A stretch of DNA of 64,000 nucleotides from Mesocentrotus franciscanus (Eukaryota > Echinodermata > Echinoidea > Camarodonta > Strongylocentrotidae). How positions within the stretch are numbered: position 1 is the stretch's first letter; the number at the start of each line of letters is the position of its first letter. The position numbers were made by a program, and so were the translations under genes. The notes under the pieces were generated by a model. That model had not been told where the DNA came from. It saw nothing but the letters and a program-made list of their open reading frames with translations, and did not search any database. Shown piece after piece: positions 19,584 through 30,871 of this stretch. Location of the stretch: assembly GCA_037976565.1 (NCBI GenBank), contig CP137685.1:23639195-23703194 (forward strand), in the 5' to 3' direction.

Positions 19584-22500
19584 GTACATTTTCAGTATTT
19601 CAGTCTTAATCGGGGTACAGAAAGGAAAGAGAGTGACGTGTGCAAAATAAAAATTAAACAGGAATATTACTTATCATAGGATATATCACGCATGGAAATG
19701 ATGTTGATAAGGTTCCCATGTTGTTGACTGTGAGCTGAATTTATCGCGAAAATAAATAATACCAGGTCATGGCTATTTGCATGTACATATATAAAGGATC
19801 AATCGTGCTGATTGCCTATACACACACGGGACGACAAAAATGAGACATTGGGTAACTGCTGGTCTGCAAATCGTCAGGGGAATATATATATCTTATCATT
19901 TTGTTGCAGGGAATTTCGCACATTTCTATGATTGACATATTTTGTCGGTCGTAGTGAAAAAAACTATTGTTTGTTTTATTTCCATTTCAAGATTTAAAAA
20001 AACCAACAACTACAAATATACAGTGTAATACATACAAATGGAGACATCATGTTCTGACTTAGACAAAAGAGTTGTATATATGATGATTTATACAATTGTT
20101 ACATAATGCATTCATAACTAAATTATGTAATATGAAAATGAGAAAAAAAAGAGAAACTTAAAAAGGCCACATGTATGACATGGGCCCTGTAAAGTAAGTC
20201 CTCTTTAAAAAATACTCTTGTTGTGAGTTAAATATATGTTATTAATTCAACGTTATTTATAAATCACTTAGAAAATGTGTAAGGCAGTGAAAAAATAAAT
20301 TATATCCATAAAACAAAAACAAAAAACCTGAAAAACGAGAAAAAAAAACAAACACCTACACTTGTGTGGAATAAGTACCTGGTGTCGTGGTTTAGTGGCT
20401 CATTCACTTGACTCTCAATCCAAGGGTTGAGGGTTCGAATCCCATCCAGGCACTTACGTCATTTGGCAATACATTTATCCACATTTGCCACTCTCCACCC
20501 AGGTGTAAATTGGTACCTGGTAAGTACTAGGGTAATAATAATTACATAATAATCAGGAAGAACAGTATTGCTGCTGACGAGTATTCTCTGTGTAAATGAA
20601 ATTACAGCTATTTTTCTTTCTCTTCTTCTTCTTCTTGATCTTTTTTCATTGTCTTCTTCTTCATTTTCGTCATCTTCTTCTCCTTCTTCATCTTTTTCTT
20701 CTTATTATTATTATTACCTCTGTCGTTAATACATACTGTTTAGGAGACTGGTTACTTATGTACGTCCAAGTCAAGAGACTCTGGCAGGGTGATACGACAT
20801 GGAGAACGATGTCCTCTCAAAATATTTCCTTCGACATCGACAACGTGACCCATCATGATTTCGCAGGCTTTGGTGGATATTACATGAAGGTTTGTATCGT
20901 TTCTTCAAGATAAATTGGAGTTCTGGTCATACGATTGGATTGTATCAGAAACTGTGTGGAAGTGATTGGAAAAGGTTGATGATGTAGCACATAAGTATGG
21001 GTGTATACTGTTAGGTTTTGGAATCATCAAAATGATAAGAAATCTCGCAGTCACATTCACTGTACACAGAACAAAGTACATGGGACTACACAAACATGTG
21101 ACATGAAAGTGTGTTCCACAACCTTCAGCTCCTACTTGTCGTATTTTGAATATTAGGGCATTTAAAGAGCCATCCTTTTCAGGGGACACCTTTTCTATGA
21201 TACTCTTCCACACTTACATAAAACTAGAATGAAAAAATATTCCCAAAACTCAACCTTCTCTTTAAGTTGTCATACCCTCACTGCTGCTTAAACCAGTTCA
21301 ACATAATTTAGTTATTTCAATACATGGAAATTTTGTTATTGAAAAGATGATAATTTTCTCAACATTATATCAATTCTTAGACTGGTTCCATGAGAATTTA
21401 ACCAAAGTCAGTTAGACCTCAGAGTCAAATCAGGTTTTAATCTAGTTTAGTCCAGGCTATGTCTAGTCCTAAACTAAATGCTAGTAGATATCGATTTAGT
21501 GTGCTGCTCCGGCACAATTATCCTTCATAACTTATTCAGTTTATTGATTAAGCTCGTAATGTTGCATAAGTTATAGTGACGTTTGATGGGGAGGGAAAAA
21601 CAATAGAATAGATAGCTTTTTTTGTATTAAGTGATTTTTATTGGTCATAACATAACATATTAAAACATTTTCGCCTTATTAATCAACGTATTTTAAGCAT
21701 ATCATATTTGTAAATACCTCTCTTTAAAAATATCTTTTACATGGATTGATCAAGAGCTCATTACATGATGAAACATTACTGTAGCTTGTATGGCTGTATC
21801 CATGCTGCTAAGACACTTTAATGGTCTTTGCTTGAGTCTTACCTCGCAGGGACATTGTCAGTAATACGAATAAACTCTTTCACATTTAAATCCATTTCTT
21901 GCAACTTTAGACTATCAAAACACGAATGATTGATCACTGTTTTAAAAATATTTTTTTCTTATAATCGTTGCACATCTATTACATTTTTGACAGGATGTAG
22001 GATTTTATCTTCTTCAATCTTTCACTGGAGCTTTCCTCATTTTCTATGGAGTCGGTGGATACTTGAAATGGTACTACTACATCCAACGTCGTGAGAGGGC
22101 AGCAGACTGGAAATGTCAACCGGATCGGTTCTTACAACCCGAGGATGACCGGTTAGAATTTTGGCTGGGATCGCTCAACATGGCAATCGGTTCACTTTTA
22201 TCGGGTAAGGATTAAGAGGCATAAAATAAAATAGTCACGAATATGTTTTAAGACAAGTCCACGAAGACATATGTGTATCAAATTAACTGGCTTGTAGGAT
22301 GCGGTAGGATGCGAAAGTTCATGCGGTTGGATAAGCAAGTGTGCGCTTGTAAAATGGCGACTGGCTGGAATGCTCCCCAGGGAGTGGAAATGTGCATACA
22401 TTGTGTGCGGGTAAGCCTGAATCCGATGACCGGGTAATAATATATCTGTAAAGCGCTTAGGCACATCGTTGGATCGATGTATTGGGCGCTATATAAAAGC

Positions 22501-25500
22501 GGAATATTATTATTATTATATTATGGCTTACTCTATTAAAGGGACAAACAGACAAACAAATAAGGATATGAGTTGGTATTGGTCTGATAGTCAGTTATCT
22601 GTTTTCGCCTTTTAACCGACCGGACCCCGGTTCGAACCGAGTCGCGTACATCGGACGATAACGTCAAAAGTAGGTCTATGATCCAAATAATTAAATTTGA
22701 GTGAAAATGGTCTGTAAAAAGCCAATTAACACACAACACATTCACTCACACACACCCACACGCCCACACACCCACACACGCATCACGCACAATAGACCGA
22801 CACTCCTCCCCACACACAAAACAAATTGCATTAGGCCAATAGCCCAATACACTAACATGCCAAGGTGCAAAGACCATATATAGGCATTCTTACTGGCCAA
22901 ATGCCTCCCGACATGTAGGGCACCAATGTAGGCAAACGGTAACTTTATAATCAGAACTTAAAGTAGCATCCGGATAGTTGCATCTCTTTATGATTAAAAT
23001 TAATCTACAATTCGTCTATACACGACTGCGATTATAATCTTCATCTCATGTTTTGCTTGCTTCTCCAAGGAATTTTAGTAACCTACATCATGAATGGAGG
23101 AGAGACGAAACTGTATTACAGCATCAAAGACTATGGGTGGGTCTACTTTCTTCTCTCCATTCCAATCAACTACCTGTACAACGAAGCATCTACGTACTAT
23201 GCCCATCGAATGATGCATCATCCGGTCTTTTATCGTCGTTATCACAAGCTTCATCATCGCTTCAAGGCTCCTACACCATGGTCAGCTGCTGCCATGCATC
23301 CATATGAATTCATGATCTTCCAGTTTCTCCTCGAGATACTCATCTTTCTGGTCCCGTTACACGCAGGTAATCAACTCTTGACTATTGCGTGATCATGACA
23401 TTACAGAATTGGCCAATCGGAATGCACCACTTTACGATCAACTGATGATACCTTGATCTGATTGGCTAATCATAATAAGAAGATGCGATCAAACGCGACG
23501 CTAAACTTAAATGCAACCTAACATTCAAACAACCACTCAGATCAAGACTTCAGGTACTTTTGATTTCTGAAGCTGCGTTTGATCGCAACTCATTTGTAGG
23601 AACGCTCAGGACTAGCCAATCAGGGCCCACCTTTCAACGAGTCAGTACCTTGGTCTAGATTGGGCAGTGATGGAGGGTTCCAGTTGAATGAAGAGTCCAT
23701 TCTGACATCATGTTGGTTTGAATATTGGTTTTAAAAAAATAGAGAACCACCATGTAACCAAGTGTACCTTTATGATTGATTCTTTTTTATTTTTACTTTA
23801 TCCAATAAAGTAGCCTGTGCTGGGCTAAAGATTTAAATGTTGGTTAAAATAAAGGCAGGAACATAAAAGACACTTATTAGTAAAGATATGAGAAGATCCG
23901 TAGAAAGAGACGTAATTAATTTTAAAATAGCGATCGCTTGATGAAACACAAATTCGCAACTCTTCATAAACGGATCTCTTCCATGTATGATCCTGTATGA
24001 CTTTGCGACAATAATTTGCTCTGTGCTTTATTTCTTTAAATGTTATTATTATTAAGTATTGGCGTCACCTGTGCCTGAGAGGCGAAAAGCGAACTGAATC
24101 GCTGTAACCCTTGGGTCTCTCCTCCCGGTATAACTGATTGGGGTGTGCAGGTGGACCACTACACCGGGGTTTTCCCTTACTCTATATTATAGTTCGTGTT
24201 GTAATTTTCCTTATCCTCATCGTCATCAGTAAAGGTATTGATTTGTTTTAAATTGAATTGAATTTATATATTTCACATGCTCGAATGTATACCGAAAACA
24301 AACAGTATTGCAGAAGGGAGGATATTATATCTGGAAACAATATTATCATAATTGCAATAGTGTAATTACATTATTGACAACTGAACAAATTTGACAGTTT
24401 GAACATTATTGAAGGTAAGACTATTTCTATGTGTCATGTTTTGGTATAGTAGTCCTATTAAATTGTCAAAAATGTAAAGTGGTACACTTCCTTTTTCGCA
24501 TTTTTTATGCAGGTGTATTCTTGTTCTGTCTGATATACGGATATTACTACGGCATCCTCGCACACTCGGGCATTGACCTTCACTCGATGTTACCATGGCA
24601 ACCAAGTGTCATCTTCCATGACGATCACCATAGGTAATTACGATTATCTCTTAAAACGACTTTCCATATATTTCAATTACTTCGCCCCGTTGAATAAAAC
24701 ATACCACTGATGATAACTTTGCCGTCAATATACCATGGCAACACCAACATCAAATGCCCTGTTTTGCTGCCAGAATGTTATTATAGATGATCTTTAACCA
24801 TTATTCAAAACCTTAAAATAGATGTTAAAAGTCTGGTTCGTTTGAATGTATGTAATATGTATATATGTGTGTGAAGTTAATGTTCGTATTATTCGTGGTA
24901 ATGTCATCCTATTATTCTTGTACTTATGAAAAAACAAGAGTGTATTATTTTTCGTTATAATGTTCGTTTGTAGCAGGGCAGCGATTTCTTTTCATGACCG
25001 GGGGGACGAAATGCGAGGGACGAGGGAGCAGTAGCGTAATGGGCAAACACGTTTTTTTTTTTGGGGGGGGGGCAAAAAAAAAAATCAGCATCACCACCAA
25101 TCAAGGTGGGGGGCGGCTAAAGTGTTTACGATCAGATAGAGCAAAGCGAGCGAAGCAAGTGGAGCGTAAATTGACGTGGGGTCAAGGGTTTTAGGCATTT
25201 AATAACGGTCAGATGAGCATATTTTGATACCTTATTTGTGACACTGGCATGCAGGTCACTAATTGAAGTGGGGTCCAGAATGTGGAGCCCCCAGACGCTC
25301 AGGGTTTAAGGCATTAATTAACTATCAGATGAGCATCCAGGGGCCGCCTTCGGGGCCCTTGGTGGGGTCAAGGGGGCAGAGCCCCGGAAGCTCAGGGGTT
25401 TTAGGCATTTAATAACCGTCAGATGAGCATCCAGGGGCCCGCGTTAGGGCCCTGGTGGGGTCCAGGGGGCGTAGACCCCGGAAGCCCAGGAGTTTTAGGC

Positions 25501-26423
25501 ATTTCATTACGGTCAGATGAGCAACCAGGGGCCCGCCTTAGGGCCCTTGGTGGGGTCCAGGGGGCAGAGCCCCCGAAAACTTAGGGAAAAATCATGCCAT
25601 TTCAGCAACATTTGTAAATCACTGGTATCGAATTAGGAATAAACCACGTTTGAATTTTATTTGGGCGGGGGGAACTGCCCCCAAGCCCTCCCCCCTCCCA
25701 CCCATCAGTGCGCAAGTGCGAGGGAGCATAGTGAACGAGAGGGGTGACGGTGACGGAAGTGACCACTCCTCACAGGTTTTTCGTTTTGTTGTTTTAAAAA
25801 ATTACATTCCTTAGCAAAACTATAGTATAGAAACAAGCAATATACTTTTTTCACACTTCATTTTTCTCGGTATTTACTTGTCATTTTGAAGGATATTATG
25901 CGAGGGAGCGTAGCTACCGAGTGAGAAGATTTTTGCATTTTTATTTGTCTAAATACTTCACTCTTGGGCCCTCCAGAGCCTAAAAGTGTGTTGCAGTCTT
26001 TAGTCAGTATTTGCTTTGCATTTTTTTGGGCACTTTTTCAGGGGGGACGATCCCCCCTAAAAAAAATTGAGGGGGACGTGTACCCCCCCCCTCCCGGGAT
26101 CGCCGCCCCTGGTCTGTAGGGATCCTTAGAGAGCGAACCCTACAAACCTACCTTTGAATGACATCCGAATTTTCTGAATCAATATGTCTTTAATGCGACG
26201 TGAGAATGTGTCATATATGTTCTTTCAATATCTCCCTTTTCTACATCTCCTTTTGCTTTGCAGGTATTTCCATTGCAATTTTGGAGTGAATACGATGATA
26301 TTTGACAAGCTTCATGGCACACTGCGTAAAAACAACAGATTTTACTCAGAAACAACATTCGGCGGGAAGGGCGCCCCCATACAAGACCCTTCAGCAGCCA
26401 GAGTGACTGATAAAGATTCGTAG
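19466..26423 (+). CDS. sterol desaturase / fatty acid hydroxylase family protein, copy B (gene span, six coding exons)
   Basis: Coding exons are 19466-19583, 20744-20889, 21994-22204, 23070-23366, 24513-24633 and 26264-26423: 1053 bp, 350 residues, open throughout. It is a multi-pass membrane di-iron enzyme of the sterol desaturase / fatty acid hydroxylase superfamily (Pfam PF04116 by motif). Histidine boxes are HRMMH (204-208), HKLHH (217-221) and HDDHH (293-297). Hydrophobic segments lie around residues 20-38, 90-112, 150-165, 180-196, 236-250 and 258-272. After box 3 the spaced pattern NFG...DKLHGT and FGGKGAP are family-typical, the latter reminiscent of the FEGKGP end of lathosterol oxidases. 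The exact substrate cannot be told. Exons 3 and 5 equal copy A in length and every intron phase matches, so the two genes arose by tandem duplication. It looks like the intact partner. Confidence 0.92.
20381..20725 (+). repeat. tRNA-headed SINE with TTC/TTA tail
   Basis: Head GGTGTCGTGGTTTAGTGG, B box GGTTCGAATCCC at about 20431-20442, body TTTGGCAATACATTTATCCA, TTGCCACTCTCCACCCAGG and AGGAAGAACAGTATTGCTGC, then a (TTC)n/(TTA)n tail running almost to the exon 2 acceptor. The CT-rich tail probably supplies the polypyrimidine tract for exon 2. Confidence 0.85.
20744..20889 (+). CDS. copy B coding exon 2
   Basis: Phase 1 in (acceptor ACTGTTTAG), phase 0 out (donor GTTTGT). It encodes GDWLLMYVQVKRLWQGD, then a polar loop with no similarity to copy A, ending GGYYMK. 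Confidence 0.85.
20905..21260. repeat. decayed copy of the TTAAAG TIR element
   Basis: It shares AGTTCTGGTCATACGATTGG, GAAAAGGTTGATGATGTAGC and ATCAAAATGATAAGAAAT with 12043-12438, with many substitutions and a lost 3' half. Confidence 0.7.
21260..21990 (+). other. copy B intron 2 remainder
   Basis: AT-rich, nothing recognisable until the exon 3 acceptor TTTTTGACAG. Confidence 0.6.
21994..22204 (+). CDS. copy B coding exon 3
   Basis: 211 bp like copy A. It encodes the helix GAFLIFYGVGGYLKW, the block RAADWKCQPDRFLQPEDDRL and the start of the next helix (AIGSLLSG). Phase 0 in, phase 1 out at GTAAGG. Confidence 0.94.
22300..22520 (+). repeat. SINE 3' part
   Basis: The blocks GAATGCTCCCCAGGGAGTGG, GAATCCGATGACCGGGTAAT and TAAAGCGCTTAGGCAC, then TTGGGCGCTATATAAAAGC and (ATT)n, parallel 9700-9856. 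No tRNA-like head. Confidence 0.75.
23070..23366 (+). CDS. copy B coding exon 4
   Basis: It encodes GILVTYIMNGGE, a membrane helix, box 1 in YYAHRMMHH and box 2 in YHKLHHRF, then APTPWSAAAMHPYEF and a further helix ending PLHAG. Acceptor CTTCTCCAAG, donor GTAATC, phase 1 at both ends. Confidence 0.95.
23395..23680. repeat. imperfect inverted repeat, MITE-like
   Basis: The words ATTGGCTAATC...GCGATCAAACGC (about 23461-23498) and GCGTTTGATCGC...GACTAGCCAAT (about 23575-23621) are inverted around a ~75 bp centre. Target duplication not resolved. Confidence 0.5.
23700..24500 (+). other. copy B intron 4 remainder
   Basis: No exon is visible. A block at about 24060-24180 (GGCGAAAAGCGAACTGAATC and GGTGTGCAGGTGGACCACTA) looks like a fragment of an unidentified repeat. 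Confidence 0.45.
24513..24633 (+). CDS. copy B coding exon 5
   Basis: It encodes VFLFCLIYGYYYGILAHSGI, then LPWQPSVIF and box 3 HDDHH. 121 bp, phase 1 in, phase 2 out at GTAATT, matching copy A. Confidence 0.94.
24974..26111. mobile_element. hAT-type non-autonomous transposon, copy 2
   Basis: It starts CAGGGCAGCGATTTCTTTTC and ends GGGATCGCCGCCCCTG, colinear with 3404-4475. It is flanked by 8-bp repeats that match at 7 of 8 positions (GTTTGTAG at 24966-24973, GTCTGTAG at 26112-26119). The array of GGGGTCCAGGGGGC.../TCAGATGAGCATCCAGGGGC units is longer here (about five). It lies in copy B intron 5, ending about 150 bp before exon 6. No transposase frame. Confidence 0.85.
26264..26423 (+). CDS. 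copy B terminal coding exon 6
   Basis: Acceptor TTGCTTTGCAG; the first base completes an Arg codon. It encodes YFHCNFGVNTMIFDKLHGTL, then FYSETTFGGKGAP and a polar tail ending TDKDS before TAG. Confidence 0.93.
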
Positions 26424-26509
26424 TCTCCCGCTCCTCAACCCCACCCTCCCTTCAACCCCACCCTCCCCATGCCCATAATGTACTCTGATACCCTCAAAGT
26501 TGGAATAAT

Positions 26510-26745
26510 TATATTTTACCTCTTTTCATTAAATGATTGTGACAATATCGTTTACTCGTGATAGAAAAAGTTAACATCTTCTCAGAAGTCTATTGATCAA
26601 TTTCTGGGACTCTTTAGATTGATCGATAAAGTTCTGAGTGAATACAAACTTAACATTTTCATAATAAATCACATTCTGTCAATCACTTCATACATGGAGC
26701 TAGATTCTTCTAGCTCCATGCTTCATGTAAAGAGGTAACAGAAAT
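26510..26745. repeat. palindromic repeat, relative of 55939-56129
   Basis: The arms TTACCTCTTTTCATTAAATG and AAAGAGGTAA are inverted, with GATTGTGACAATAT near the left arm and TCTGTCAATC near the right. A perfect inner hairpin CATGGAGCTAGA/TCTAGCTCCATG (about 26694-26721) is inserted in the right arm. Confidence 0.65.
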
Positions 26746-26769
26746 TTATTTCAACTTCATGGGCGACAG

Positions 26770-27915
26770 TATTTATTCCTCTATTAAATCACATCACAAT
26801 TCCACACTCTGCATAACCTTCTTACACCACCTGCGACTACACTTATGCACAATCCGGGCGGCAGTCTTATAATAAACAAAAGTATAGAACATTCTTATGC
26901 ATATATTAAAGAGACATTAGCCTGCTCTACAACACGAATCCAGTCAAATAACGGGGACCATAGCGTATTGAGAGAGAGAGATAGTTGATGAGAGCGAACA
27001 ATATTGGAGCTTCATGAAGATCCTGACCAATTAGGAGCAACTTCCGTTGACGTAACTATAGGCCCTATCTCTCAAGTACCTATGACGAGGATATGGGGCG
27101 CCACAGTTCAACGAGCCCGATGAACCATTTCATACAACATATATATGTAAATAGAGCTGTACTGTCAATATATTTAGCCAACGCTTTTGGTATAATGCTT
27201 AGCTATTGTTTAGTCACTCCGCCTTCAATTTCTTGCATTCCGTCCGTGTAGTCGCATTTCAAACACATGTAGATACACAACACATCAAATATCAGAAGAT
27301 TAAAAAACTGAAGTAAAAACTCATTAAAAAGATGAGTCTATGCTTACCTCAAAAAGGTAGGGGCAGGGTGTGTTCACGGGCGCAGGGTTCCTTTACGGTC
27401 AAAGGTCATAAAGGCTTGTCATAAAATAATGTACAATTTGCGTATCACATTCAATGACCTTTATTAGTTGAGATCTCATCATGTACAAGTATATATTATT
27501 GTTCTATCTGACGAAAAAAAAAAAAATCGGTAATGGTAAATGAACTGTAATGGATTTTTATTTCATTTTTTAAATTATTATTGTTCTTTATCTTTGTTTT
27601 GTACATTTTGGGGGTATTCTTTTGTATGTTTGTATATTATCGTGTTTTTATATGTATTAACAAAAAATTGTATTGACAGAACCCCTTGGAAGATCATTAC
27701 CTGATATTGAAAGGGCCACCCTGTATAAAGAACATAAAATAACTAAATACAAAAGTAGCTTCCAATCGAGAGCGTTTATTTCCAATATGTGACTTGTGTA
27801 GTTGCCCTTACCATGGGATAAAGTTTATCCAGGGGTCACATGCTACCGAACATGCATTTGCCCCTGCCCCCCCCCCCCGACGATGGATTGACCCCCTTTC
27901 TTTAATGCCTCTCTT
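26770..27915. other. intergenic, nothing recognised
   Basis: No gene or bounded repeat was found between the 3' end of copy B and the SINE at 27922. Confidence 0.5.
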
Positions 27916-27921
27916 GTGCGA

Positions 27922-28155
27922 GGTGTCGTGGTATAGTGGTTCATTCACGTGACTCTCAGTCCAACGGTTGAAGGTTCGAGTCTCAGCCTGGCGCAAACGT
28001 CATTTGGAAAGATATTAATCAACATATACCACCTTCCACCCAGGTGTAATTGGATACCTGGCATGCGGTGGGGGTAATGAAACTTGCAAGGCCCTAATTA
28101 GGAAGAACAGCATTGAAGCTGATGAGACTTCTCTGAAGTAAAGAAAATTATGATA
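27922..28155 (+). repeat. tRNA-headed SINE
   Basis: Head GGTGTCGTGGTATAGTGG, B box GGTTCGAGTCTC, body with TTTGGAAAGATATTAATC, CCACCCAGGTGTAATTGG and GGAAGAACAGCATTGAAGCT. Confidence 0.85.
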
Positions 28156-28159
28156 ATCA

Positions 28160-30599
28160 GATATTACAATAAAATCAAACTGTTAGCAAGAATCTAATCA
28201 TGATAATAAAAACATTCTTCCTCATCTTTGTGAATATTTTTTCCTCTTTCTTCATGTTCTCTCTCAATCTCTTGCTCATTGTTTTTTATGTCTCCCATCT
28301 CGACTTTTTTTTTTTTTTTTTTACTGTACCTCCTTCCCCTCTCGATCCTTCACTTCCCCCTTCCTTCATTCTTTTATGCTCTCTCTCTTTCCTTATCACT
28401 CACTTTATATATCTCTCGTTTTATTTATTTTCACCTCCTTAGTTCTCTATTTTTCCTCATAGAAGTGTTTGAGCTACGAAGAAACAAACGGGTACTTTGT
28501 ATGCTATTGTATAGATTAGATTTATGGAATACTGCTGAATTTTGTTTTATTGGAGTCGAGACATATTCGTTTGTTGTAAGCTCTGTTGGTGAGTCTCTAG
28601 GGTTCAATGACGTTGCCACTTACTTGTAATCATGATTCTTAAAGGCAGTGTATTCTGCTGACACTAATTCGGATGTGAGTATATTGCCATCTGATGCTAA
28701 GTATGCTTTCACTGAAATATGGCGCAACTGAAAATACATTAGAGCAGTGAAGTGATGTTGGTGAAATAACCTGCCCTTAAAGTATAGCTAAGAGGAGAGT
28801 TTTTAGTGTTTGCGTGTTTTGTAATATTCTTAGATTTGATAAAAACTCAAAATCTAAATTAATTATTGAGAATAAGTCACATAAACAGACGATGATAAAC
28901 AATACTTCATTAACCACGCATTTTCCTGATCGAAATTTAATAAATCAACATAATGTACATTGTATATATAGCATCTGATTATAGACGAAAATGCTTTCTT
29001 TTTCTACAGCTACTTCTATCATTACAGGTTTTTAATACTTAAAGCAAAAGCTGTGAAATGATAGATTATGTTTACAAATTACAGTTTTAATATAAATGCA
29101 CAGTGCACTGATGAATATTAGGCTACACATCGCACATAGTCAAAGAAACACTTCGGTAGCGTGCAAGTAGTGTAATAGAAAAACAAAGTGAATAGTATTT
29201 ATTCAAATGACCAGTGAAAATATTAAATTCGAAACTAATCTCATTGCTGTATCGATAAAAGTAGAATTTCGCATTTCGCATTAAAAGTACGCTACCAATA
29301 TTGGCACTAACTAGTCGGTAACGAACTTGTGGTTCTTAAAGGTTCCAACCCAGTGATTATAGTCCATTGCGTGATTATATCTTAAAAGAATATTACTAAC
29401 TTTTAAGAAAAAAAACGAGTGCAAATAGTTGGCTTGTTCATCCTTTGTGAGATACTGTACATCTTCATATTGTACTCAAAATGGTTTTATACTCTTTTAA
29501 AAAACAAGTAAATGTATAATAAAGTTGTGCATTTAATTACAACTCCAATAGTGAAGGTGGTGTTTTTGTTATCATGACGTCACAATCATATCTATATCAG
29601 GACAAAGATTATCAGTGATGCGTATTCGTATTCGTGCGTAGGCTTTGCAATATTTTAGTGGATATATGTTTGAAATTGAAAAGGTAAACGCAACAATTTC
29701 CATCATAAAACAGACTTTATACGTTACACTTCAAGCTTCATAAGCGAATTTCAGGGGCCGGTCAAGGGGGTGGTTTGGTACCAACCCTAAAAAGGCTTGT
29801 TTACTTTTTAAATAGGATCGCGCGGTGTTTCAAACATCATTGATCCGCCTTTGGTAATGCAATGATTAATAATCATGACAAGCATTGTCCTAAGATCCAA
29901 ATGTATTAATGTCCATCTTAATAGTACCACTACAATATCATGCTTGCTGCATTACAACCTAAGCTCGTGCAGATATGACACGGTATACTACCGCGTTTTT
30001 TTAAACGTGTAAATGGATGGCAACTGCGTGCAGCAAAGGGTCTGTGCGTATTGACTGAGCTCCGTGAAATGCGACGCGTATTACACTTTACATCATCAAC
30101 AACAAAAAACAGAGGAAAGAAGAAAAAAAGACCGTCGCGATTTTGCCGCGTCATATCTGAAAGAGGATTTACTAAATTAATTATAGTCTGGATACTGTCA
30201 ATACAATAATACGTGTTTGATGTCACCAATATAAATCCTGTGCCTTATCGACAAAGTGGTCTAACGGAAGATCTTCTTTCCCTTCTTGTCATGTCGCAAC
30301 ACTACTCCGCCACGCACAGCATAGACCAAACTTTGATTTAGTTCCGAAGATTCAGTGATTCTTATGTATCAGCTAACAGACTTTAGAAGGTGCACCATTA
30401 TATCTCCCTGCGGTTTAATTCAGTGAATTCATCAAGGATGTGCCTCCTTCTCCTGCATAAGAACTCTGCATGGTGCAATTCCTCTTTTCAGGAGGTTAAT
30501 GACCAACAATGGCGTCGCGTGCCTCACTCTGACAATCGTGATGACGAGTCTTCTATGTTGTTCAGCGTCTTCAATAAAGGAAACAATTTCATATCAACG
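28160..30599. other. 3' flank of DRGX, mostly unrecognised
   Basis: Contains a T/C-rich tract (28300-28440) and a short repeat around 28640-28790 (AAAGGCAGTGTATTCTGCTGAC ...) related to 31450-31660. One arm of a long-distance inverted repeat lies at about 29566-29655. The DRGX 3' UTR must begin here on the minus strand, but its polyadenylation site cannot be placed. Confidence 0.5.
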
Positions 30600-30871
30600 T
30601 CAATATGAACACGGAACGTGCGATGAATTCGGTCTTGAAGCGGCGCTGGCGCTCAAGAGAATTGCTGGATGGGGTGGCGCCATCTTGTATGACGTCATCA
30701 GACCAGCAGCTTCAGCCATAGCGTTGGAGTATTCCTTAGCGCGCATGCGTAGTGCAGCTAGGCTGAGTGTGCGTTTTTCATGCTCTCTCAAGATGGCAGA
30801 TGAAGAATCAAGAGGTCCTCTGAGAGTTGGCACATTGAATCCACCATAGCTCCCTGATGTAGGCACGGGTT
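30600..30871 (-). CDS. DRGX: DRGX coding exon 7 (OAR motif, stop)
   Basis: It follows the acceptor CTTCTTTCAG on the minus strand; its first two bases complete a Glu codon. It carries a Gly/Ser/Pro-rich run and then the OAR-type motif [14 protein letters not shown], after which [11 protein letters not shown] resembles the stretch after the vertebrate DRGX motif. The TGA occupies 30600-30602. Confidence 0.93.
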
